From the NCBI GenBank assembly GCA_017998585.1, contig JAGOCT010000020.1, positions 1-12,925 on the forward strand: 12,925 bases of DNA. Reading direction: 5' to 3'. How positions within the stretch are numbered: the first letter of the stretch is position 1; the number at the start of each line of letters is the position of its first letter. This DNA comes from Candidatus Cloacimonadota bacterium. Lineage in GTDB: Bacteria > Cloacimonadota > Cloacimonadia > Cloacimonadales > WRIO01. Under the pieces are notes generated by a model. The model had not been told where the DNA came from and did no database searches. It saw only the letters and a program-made list of their open reading frames with translations. Shown here one piece after another: positions 7,747 through 12,925 of this stretch. The position numbers and the translations under genes were made by a program.

Positions 7747-9423
7747 ATGACTCAAAAAAAGAACTCAGTCATTATGATAGTAACGATTCTCCTCGTTGCC
7801 TTTTTTTATCATTTTTTTAATTATAAATATCCTAAAGAAAAACAGATTGTGGGAATCGTAAATGATCAGCAATTATTTTATTCTGATTTTGAAACTTTTG
7901 CTGATAAAATGGACATTGAAATCAACGAGAATACGCGTAATTTTATACTTGATAATTTAATTGCTCAGAAAGTCATTCTTGAATTTGCCGAAATTTCAGG
8001 TATTCGTGAAAAAGAATTACAGCCAGTATTTGATAAACAAAAAGAAGTCATTACCCTTAATCTGATAGCTGAGCGTTTTTTTGATTATCAGACTTACCAG
8101 TATATCAAAGTGTCTAACAGAGAGTTAAAAGAGTACTACCGTAATCATCTGTTTTACAAAATAAGAGCTATGAATTTTCCTAAAAATCAATCATCAGCAT
8201 ACGATAATGCTATGTCAGCTCTAAGACGCCTCAATGAAGGGGAATATTTTGTTGATGTTTATTCTGATGTTTTTCCTGATGATACAGGTAAAAATCCAGG
8301 TCTTGTAGGTTTAACTGATCTTGAAGATGCCACAGATTCACTTAAATATCAAATTCAGAAACTTAAGAATGCTGGGGATTTCTCTGGTATAGCTGAAAGT
8401 AAAAACTACTATTCGATTTATTATAGAGATAAAACGCCATCTTTTTCTGAAAGCAAAGACTATATTTACAAAAAACTCTACTACTTGAAAAAAGAAAACG
8501 AAAGAGAATCATTATATAGGAAAATCAATGATAGTATTACCCTGAACTATTATGCGATTAATAAAATGCTGAGTGATAGTTTGTCTTCTTACAATGGGGT
8601 TTTTAAGGATTATCTGGCAGTAAGTACGTTTAATAATCAAAAGCTCGAAATACCTGTGTTTTTAGAGAAAATAAAGCAAGATTATGGGGTCTATAACATC
8701 TTTTCTTATAATGAAAAAGAAGTTCAGCAATTTGTTCACAGTATTATTTTACAACAGGTTGTTTTGGATTATGCAGATAAAGTGAAATTTAAGGAAAATT
8801 CCTTTTTTAAGAAAGAACTAAGTCGAAAACTTAAACAAATGGAAGAGAAAATGGCTGAAGAAACGATCAGCTATATTATCAGCCAATACTTAAAAATTGA
8901 AGATCCTTCTATTAACGAAATACAAGATGAATACCGTAGAAATAATGAATTATACAGGAAACCTTCTTTATTTAAGGTGCAGGAAATTTATCTCAAACGT
9001 AAATCTCAGGCTGATAAAGTCCTGGAGATGGCAAAAAAAGGCTATGATTTTAACCAGTTAGTTCAGACTTACTCTGTAAATGAAGAAAAAGAATGGAATT
9101 TTGGCAAAACACCTTATCTTGATTCTAATGATCTGGGTCGTGAGTATCGTCTTTTTGAAAAATACAAAAAGGGCGATGTAATGGAATTAAGAGAAGATTT
9201 GGAAGGTCATTATATTGTTACAAAGATTTTGGATGTCCAGGCAGGGGCTCTTCCAGATATGAACAATGCCAGAAATGAAGTCATTAGTCGTATCAATTCT
9301 CGTAAAATCTCTGAAAAACTGGAAGATATCTGTAATGAGTATAGTATTCATACCCGTAAATACTATGAAAATCTTATTCCAAGAAAAAAAATGAAAACCA
9401 GAAAACTGCCTGGTTTTAAATAA
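7747..9423 (+). CDS. Membrane-anchored parvulin-like (PpiC/SurA-type) protein with two PPIase-like regions
   Basis: This is probably an extracytoplasmic peptidyl-prolyl isomerase or chaperone. The N-terminus is an uncleaved-looking anchor (hydrophobic about 9-24 after a KK start, no A-x-A site), then IVGIVNDQQLFYSDFETFA at 36-54, the SurA/PpiC-like start of the N-terminal helical domain. A first parvulin-like region covers about 137-231 and a second about 405-492 (KPSLFKVQEIYLKRKSQADK, DFNQLVQTYSV, FGKTPYLDSNDLG, YIVTKILDVQ). Both are divergent. The first lacks clear active-site residues, so activity is uncertain and a chaperone role is equally possible. The 558-residue length fits two-domain PpiC proteins. 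ATG 7747 follows AAAAGGAAG. The gene is monocistronic and flanked by two copies of a 26-bp palindromic element. The family call is moderate because similarity is structural in pattern. Confidence 0.75.
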   Translation: MTQKKNSVIMIVTILLVAFFYHFFNYKYPKEKQIVGIVNDQQLFYSDFETFADKMDIEINENTRNFILDNLIAQKVILEFAEISGIREKELQPVFDKQKEVITLNLIAERFFDYQTYQYIKVSNRELKEYYRNHLFYKIRAMNFPKNQSSAYDNAMSALRRLNEGEYFVDVYSDVFPDDTGKNPGLVGLTDLEDATDSLKYQIQKLKNAGDFSGIAESKNYYSIYYRDKTPSFSESKDYIYKKLYYLKKENERESLYRKINDSITLNYYAINKMLSDSLSSYNGVFKDYLAVSTFNNQKLEIPVFLEKIKQDYGVYNIFSYNEKEVQQFVHSIILQQVVLDYADKVKFKENSFFKKELSRKLKQMEEKMAEETISYIISQYLKIEDPSINEIQDEYRRNNELYRKPSLFKVQEIYLKRKSQADKVLEMAKKGYDFNQLVQTYSVNEEKEWNFGKTPYLDSNDLGREYRLFEKYKKGDVMELREDLEGHYIVTKILDVQAGALPDMNNARNEVISRINSRKISEKLEDICNEYSIHTRKYYENLIPRKKMKTRKLPGFK

Positions 9424-9434
9424 TACCGAGTTAT

Positions 9435-9498
9435 GGAGATTACTCAGATAAAATAAGCTCAGCATATAGAATTACGCCTATGCTACAATCTCCTTTTT
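9435..9498 (+). terminator. Nested hairpin with T-run after the parvulin-like gene
   Basis: The outer arms GGAGATT (9435-9441) and AATCTCC (9487-9493) run into TTTTT (9494-9498). Inside lies a second imperfect stem, AGCATATAG (9461-9469) with CTATGCT (9478-9484). It begins 11 nt past the stop codon. It is a plausible intrinsic terminator with an unusually large branched loop. Confidence 0.55.
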
Positions 9499-9634
9499 CA
9501 TTTTATGTGATTTAAGTTTGTCGTGAAACTGACCTCAACTCATGATGTAAGATTTATAAAATAGGGGATTAAGTAGTAATAAAATGATGTTTGTCTGCTG
9601 ATTTAAAGTTCTTTATAGTCCTATGTTGAAAGTA

Positions 9635-9662
9635 AAAAGGCAACTGCAAGCAGTTGCCTTTT
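9635..9662. terminator. Bidirectional terminator between convergent transcription units
   Basis: The perfect 12-bp arms AAAAGGCAACTG (9635-9646) and CAGTTGCCTTTT (9651-9662) enclose a CAAG loop. A and T tails on both sides let it act for both strands. It probably ends the leftward decarboxylase operon about 90 nt past its last stop, and backs up the rightward hairpin. Confidence 0.88.
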
Positions 9663-9692
9663 AAATTGTATATTAGCAAGCTGTTATATTTG

Positions 9693-9718
9693 GTACTACA
9701 AGTATCTTGTTTGTAGCC
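9693..9718 (+). repeat. 26-bp palindromic element, copy 2
   Basis: The core is CTACAAGTAT, one base, then TTGTTTGTAG (9696-9716), with GTA and CC flanks, 23 of 26 identical to the copy at 7652-7677. The right arm is nearly unchanged. Two of the three differences (A to G, C to T in the left arm) keep pairing as G-U wobbles if the plus strand is transcribed. Here it lies in the 3' leader-out region of mmdB (opposite strand), before the terminator. Confidence 0.65.
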
Positions 9719-9754
9719 AGATTGTCCGTAAACAGAATGCTTGCATATGTTTTT

Positions 9755-10879
9755 TTATCCCAAAATACCCAGTAAAACACCGGCTGCCACAGCAGAACCG
9801 ATCACTCCGGCTACGTTAGGAGCCATCGCGTGCATTAACAGATAATTGGTTTTATCATACTGCTGACCTACAATCTGAGAAACACGGGCTGAGTCTGGAA
9901 CGGCAGAAACACCGGCTGAACCGATAAGCGGGTTTATTTTTTCTTTTAAGAAGAGATTCATAAATTTTGCAAAAAGAACACCGGTAGCAGAAGCCATCAT
10001 AAAGGAGAAACAACCAAGCGCAAATATCTTGATGGAGATTGGATTTAAGAAGACATCGGCACTGGTACTTGCTCCAACCGTAACCCCGATCAGAATTGTA
10101 CAGGTATCGATAATGGCGTTACGGGCAGTTACTGCAAGTCGTTCTGTAACACCACTTTCTTTCAAAAGGTTTCCCAGGAAGAGCATTCCAAGCAGTGCCA
10201 CACCGCCAGGTGCGATCAGTCCGGTTACGACGAAAGCGATAATCGGAAAGAGTATTTTTTCTCTTTGTGAAACGATTCGAGGTGTTTTCATTCTGATAAC
10301 ACGTTCTTTTGAATTTGTAAGCAGTTTCATAATTGGAGGCTGAATCACAGGAACCAATGCCATATAAGAATAGGCTGCTACTGCAATAGGACCTACAAGA
10401 TGAGGTGCTAATTTTGAAGAAAGGTAAATTGAGGTTGGACCGTCAGCACCACCAATAATACCAATGGAAGCTGCTTCAAGGACATTAAAACCTAACAACA
10501 TAGCACCAGCAAAAGTAGCAAAAATACCGAATTGGGCTGCAGCACCCAATAATATCAGTTTTGGATTGGCAATCAGGGTCGAAAAGTCTGTCATTGCGCC
10601 AATTCCAAGAAATATAAGCGGAGGATAAATACCCTTCAAGACACCAAAATACAAATATTGCATCACAGAGCCTTGATTATAAACCCCCTGCATCATAGCA
10701 GAAACACCGGGAAGATTACCCAAAACGATACCAAATCCGATAGGAACCAGAAGAAGCGGTTCATAATCCTTGGCGATTCCGAGCCAAATAAATACAAAAC
10801 CAATTAAAAGCATGGCTAAATAGCTTACATTCATCCAGGCAAAACCGGTCGTGTAGAAGAAATTGATTAACTCTGCCAT
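9755..10879 (-). CDS. mmdB: Sodium-pumping decarboxylase beta subunit (methylmalonyl-CoA/oxaloacetate decarboxylase, OadB/MmdB/GcdB family)
   Basis: This integral membrane subunit decarboxylates carboxybiotin on the carrier protein and couples this to Na+ movement across the inner membrane. The 374-residue product is of family length and hydrophobic throughout, with many membrane segments. GGADGPTS at 143-150 is the conserved loop whose aspartate (here D146) is essential for Na+ and proton handling in Klebsiella OadB. SYMALVPVIQPPIM (171-184), GVSAVPDSARV (323-333) and MAPNVAGVIGSAVAAG (352-367) are the other family blocks. Start ATG 10879 lies 2 nt after the stop of the biotin carrier gene, with GGAG inside that gene's end, so translation is coupled. 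It is the last gene of the operon. The family is certain. The acyl-CoA substrate is inferred from mmdA. Confidence 0.95.
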   Translation of the reverse strand: MAELINFFYTTGFAWMNVSYLAMLLIGFVFIWLGIAKDYEPLLLVPIGFGIVLGNLPGVSAMMQGVYNQGSVMQYLYFGVLKGIYPPLIFLGIGAMTDFSTLIANPKLILLGAAAQFGIFATFAGAMLLGFNVLEAASIGIIGGADGPTSIYLSSKLAPHLVGPIAVAAYSYMALVPVIQPPIMKLLTNSKERVIRMKTPRIVSQREKILFPIIAFVVTGLIAPGGVALLGMLFLGNLLKESGVTERLAVTARNAIIDTCTILIGVTVGASTSADVFLNPISIKIFALGCFSFMMASATGVLFAKFMNLFLKEKINPLIGSAGVSAVPDSARVSQIVGQQYDKTNYLLMHAMAPNVAGVIGSAVAAGVLLGILG

Positions 10880-10881
10880 GC

Positions 10882-11634
10882 TTAATCTCCTAATTCAATC
10901 AAGACTTGTCCGTCATTAACGGTTTCGCCTTTATTTACCAGGATTTTTTTTACTGTTCCGGCTGAATTGCTGTATATTTCAGATTCCATTTTCATTGCTT
11001 CAAGGATTACAACTGCCTGATTATTTTCAACTCTTTGACCTACTTGCACCTTTATATCCAGTACGATTCCAGGAAGAGGTGCAACAATTGTTTTTGAGCC
11101 TGTGGAAGCAGATGTCTGAGTTGGTGATTTAACAGGAGCAGGTGCTGGTTTTTGAGCAACCGGTTGGGATTTTGACTGAACAGGTGCTTGAACAGGAGTA
11201 GCCGGTTTATCTGCAAAAGCCTGAATAGTAACAAGTACATCACCTTCCTGAACAGGGCTTTTTTCTTTCACATTAATCTTTTGGATAATGCCATCACAAT
11301 CAGCCATAATTTCAGTTTCCATCTTCATCGCTTCAAGGGTAACCACTACATCACCAGCATGTACAGTATCCCCTTCTTTTTTAAGGATATTGACAATTAC
11401 ACCCGGGATTGGTGCTTTAATATCATTGGATAATCTACCGTCAGTTCTCATTTTTGGAACTGAAGGGACGGGCTTTTCCATTTGAACGATTTTTGGCTCT
11501 GTTGCAACGTTATCAGTATTTAATTCAACAACGAATTCAACACCGTTTACATCCACTTTAGCATGATTACCTGTGAACTCAATTATACGAGCCTGGTAAT
11601 TTTCATTATTTATTTTCATTGAATACTTTTTCAT
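10882..11634 (-). CDS. mmdC: Biotin carboxyl carrier protein with two tandem biotinyl domains
   Basis: This soluble carrier subunit holds biotin and moves carboxyl groups between the carboxyltransferase (MmdA) and the beta subunit. The 250-residue product has an N-terminal small beta domain (1-45), a linker, a biotinyl domain at about 71-138 with EAMKMET (biotinyl lysine K104), a Pro/Ala/Gln-rich flexible linker (about 142-180), and a second biotinyl domain at about 181-249 with EAMKMES (biotinyl lysine K215). Each domain also has the family's start APIPGVI or APLPGIV and the E/KG(D/E) turn. Usual carriers in this complex have one such domain and about 120-170 residues, so this is a duplication. 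ATG 11634 has AAAGGAG 6 nt upstream. It lies 14 nt after the OadG-like gene. Lipoylation is unlikely because the motif is AMKM and no lipoate-using E1/E3 genes are present. Confidence 0.92.
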   Translation of the reverse strand: MKKYSMKINNENYQARIIEFTGNHAKVDVNGVEFVVELNTDNVATEPKIVQMEKPVPSVPKMRTDGRLSNDIKAPIPGVIVNILKKEGDTVHAGDVVVTLEAMKMETEIMADCDGIIQKINVKEKSPVQEGDVLVTIQAFADKPATPVQAPVQSKSQPVAQKPAPAPVKSPTQTSASTGSKTIVAPLPGIVLDIKVQVGQRVENNQAVVILEAMKMESEIYSNSAGTVKKILVNKGETVNDGQVLIELGD

Positions 11635-11648
11635 TTAGACTCCTTTAA

Positions 11649-12500
11649 TTAACTTCTGCATTTATTTTGTTGGAATTTACTGTTAGGAAACTGAACCTTA
11701 CCGGAAGCTTGCCACATACTGATATTTGCCCGTTTCCAGGTCAGCATAAGTTTATTCTCTTCTTCAAGTTCCTGTGTTCTTAAGTGAATAGCAGTAATAA
11801 CTGCAACAATAGCAGCACTGCTGAGATCTTCAGGTCTTGGCGCTTTAATTTTTCCAACAGGAGTTTGAACTGAAGCAGGAGGAACAGTTTTAGAATGACC
11901 ATGTCCTGAGGGTTTTCCAAATTTGGTAAGATGAATCATCTGAGTCAGAATTAAAGCCGTTATTGCCAGACCGGCAAAGACAACCAACATGCCAAGTATA
12001 GTCAGAATCGCACCAAACTCCATTTTTTTTGTACCGAAATATTCAACTTTTTCAATAATAAGAGATGGTTTAATCTTTAAGTCAATCAGAGTCTTCGTAT
12101 AGTTTGATTTATCCTGAATTGGAAGATTAAGGTATTCAAGCAGTTTTTTTATAGGAATTTTATTTAATCTGGCACAATCAAAAAGAGCCATAGAATGATT
12201 GAATCCGTAAGTAATATCATCTTTATACTTTACAATATCTTCCGGATTGACCCTGAGTGAAGTCAGTTTTCTTCCGGCAATTCTGTTATCATTCTTATTG
12301 AGTTTGAAATGAGTCACAAGAGAATCTACAGACAGATCAACCACTTCAGCAGCCTGACCAAGCGTATAATTTTCAGAAATACCAAAGAGTTCTATCTGAT
12401 GTTGAGCCACGACATCTGTTGAATCATTTTCCTGAGCTGAAAGCACATTGAAAGAAAACAAAATCAGAGTCATGATAAGGATTAAAAGGATTTTTTTCAT
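11649..12500 (-). CDS. mmdD: OadG/MmdD-like decarboxylase small subunit with an added exported N-terminal domain
   Basis: OadG/MmdD subunits are small membrane proteins that hold the carboxyltransferase on the beta subunit. This 283-residue protein is about three times longer than the usual 60-110. It begins with a signal peptide (MKKILLILIM...; likely cut after A22 in VLSAQ). An exported domain of about 135 residues follows, with short helical units at 45-67 (YTLGQAAEVVDLSVDSL...), 112-127 (LNKIPIKKLLEYLNLP) and 138-156. The OadG-type membrane segment is at about 163-190, then a cytoplasmic tail with AAIVAVITAIHLRT (229-242) and WKRANISMWQASGK (255-268), which is the family's C-terminal pattern. 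ATG 12500 has AAAGGA 7 nt upstream, and the gene starts 11 nt after mmdA. The role of the exported domain is unknown. Function as the delta/gamma subunit is inferred from tail and operon position. Confidence 0.82.
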   Translation of the reverse strand: MKKILLILIMTLILFSFNVLSAQENDSTDVVAQHQIELFGISENYTLGQAAEVVDLSVDSLVTHFKLNKNDNRIAGRKLTSLRVNPEDIVKYKDDITYGFNHSMALFDCARLNKIPIKKLLEYLNLPIQDKSNYTKTLIDLKIKPSLIIEKVEYFGTKKMEFGAILTILGMLVVFAGLAITALILTQMIHLTKFGKPSGHGHSKTVPPASVQTPVGKIKAPRPEDLSSAAIVAVITAIHLRTQELEEENKLMLTWKRANISMWQASGKVQFPNSKFQQNKCRS

Positions 12501-12511
12501 AATTAGATCCT

Positions 12512-12925
12512 TTATAATGGGATATTTCCATGCTTGCGAGGCGGATTGGATTCTTTTTTAGTTGCAAGCATTTCAAAGGCTCTGATTAATCTGAAACGGG
12601 TATTTGCCGGTTCAATCACATCATCCACAAATCCTTTGGCTGCAGCATTATAAGGATTAGCAAATTTTTCACGGTATTCTTCTTCTTTTTGTTTTAATAC
12701 CTGAGTCGGGTTCGCTGCTTCTTTTACATCTTTTCTGAAAATGACTTCTACAGCACCCTGAGGTCCCATTACTGCGATTTCGGCACTTGGCCATGCATAA
12801 ACAATGTCAGCTCTCATGTGCCGGCTGTTCATTACACAGTATGCACCACCGTATGCTTTTCGCAGAATCACCGTAATTTTGGGTACAGTTGCTTCAGCAA
12901 AGGCATAAAGTAATTTTGCACCATG
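12512..12925 (-). CDS. mmdA: Methylmalonyl-CoA decarboxylase / propionyl-CoA carboxylase carboxyltransferase subunit, C-terminal 137 residues
   Basis: This subunit moves the carboxyl group between methylmalonyl-CoA/propionyl-CoA and carrier biotin. The fragment is open to the window edge (first codon CAT at 12925) and begins [19 protein letters not shown], followed by [17 protein letters not shown] and [20 protein letters not shown], the hallmark blocks of the acyl-CoA carboxyltransferase C-terminal domain. It ends with the typical FVDDVIEP...TR and RKHGNIPL, the latter usual in propionyl-CoA carboxylase beta and MmdA. An OadA (pyruvate barrel type) is ruled out because this is the crotonase-fold carboxyltransferase. 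Family members are about 510 residues, so roughly three quarters lie outside. A GTG-start ORF at 12871 is only an internal codon. Glutaconyl-CoA decarboxylase is less likely. The sodium-pump beta subunit in the same operon favours the decarboxylase over a soluble carboxylase. Confidence 0.93.
   Translation of the reverse strand, partial: HGAKLLYAFAEATVPKITVILRKAYGGAYCVMNSRHMRADIVYAWPSAEIAVMGPQGAVEVIFRKDVKEAANPTQVLKQKEEEYREKFANPYNAAAKGFVDDVIEPANTRFRLIRAFEMLATKKESNPPRKHGNIPL

Larger units (their letters stand above)
9424..9754. other. Convergent intergenic stretch with hairpins and a repeat, no gene
   Basis: These 331 bases lie between the parvulin-like gene and the end of the decarboxylase operon. 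They hold a nested hairpin with T-run (9435-9498), a strong symmetrical terminator (9635-9662) and the second copy of the palindromic element (9693-9718). Between 9500 and 9634 I see no ORF, RNA gene or repeat. Confidence 0.7.

Noticed and set aside
7652..9718. The two palindromic copies as part of a CRISPR array
   Set aside because: They are 2 kb apart with a gene between; there are no regular spacers and no cas genes.
11052..11243. Leucine-rich leftward ORF inside the biotin carrier gene
   Set aside because: It is the +1 frame shadow of the Pro/Ala/Gln linker; repeated Leu/His comes from the biased codons of that linker.
12512..12925. Reading the operon as oxaloacetate decarboxylase because of OadB and OadG similarity
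   Set aside because: The catalytic subunit is an acyl-CoA carboxyltransferase ([14 protein letters not shown]), not the pyruvate-type OadA barrel.

Overview
The window is AT-rich bacterial DNA with strong GGAG-type ribosome binding sites and intrinsic terminators at most gene ends. The gene set suggests an anaerobe that ferments amino acids and handles propionate with a sodium-coupled decarboxylase: 1-pyrroline-5-carboxylate dehydrogenase of the Bacteroidetes/eukaryote-like group, [FeFe]-hydrogenase maturases HydF and HydE, and a membrane biotin-dependent acyl-CoA decarboxylase complex. My best guess is a Cloacimonadota-like organism (Candidatus Cloacimonas type). That rests on gene content and SD-led starts, which argue against typical Bacteroidetes. 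No marker gene in the window proves it.

Left part (1-3514): a 5' fragment of pruA runs leftward off the window. Across a 428-bp AT-rich divergent region, hydF and hydE form a two-gene rightward operon with an ATGA overlap. HydG and the hydrogenase itself are not here. A hairpin terminator follows.

Middle part (3595-9754): a rightward gene for a 677-residue exported protein of unknown function ends at a bidirectional terminator. It converges on a leftward M3-family oligoendopeptidase F. Across a compact divergent promoter region lies a rightward membrane-anchored protein with two parvulin-like (PpiC/SurA-type) regions, probably an extracytoplasmic folding factor. A 26-bp palindromic element occurs in the same orientation on both sides of this gene. 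Two hairpin structures fill the following convergent intergenic stretch.

Right part (9755-12925): a leftward operon in transcription order mmdA (C-terminal 137 residues only), an OadG-like small-subunit protein with an added exported domain, a biotin carrier with two biotinyl domains, and the sodium-pump beta subunit. Spacings are 11, 14 and 2 nt. Together these make a membrane complex in which MmdA moves carboxyl groups between an acyl-CoA and biotin. The carrier shuttles carboxybiotin to the beta subunit, which couples decarboxylation to Na+ export, or the reverse during propionate oxidation. The tandem biotinyl domains and the enlarged OadG-like subunit are the most distinctive features of the window.
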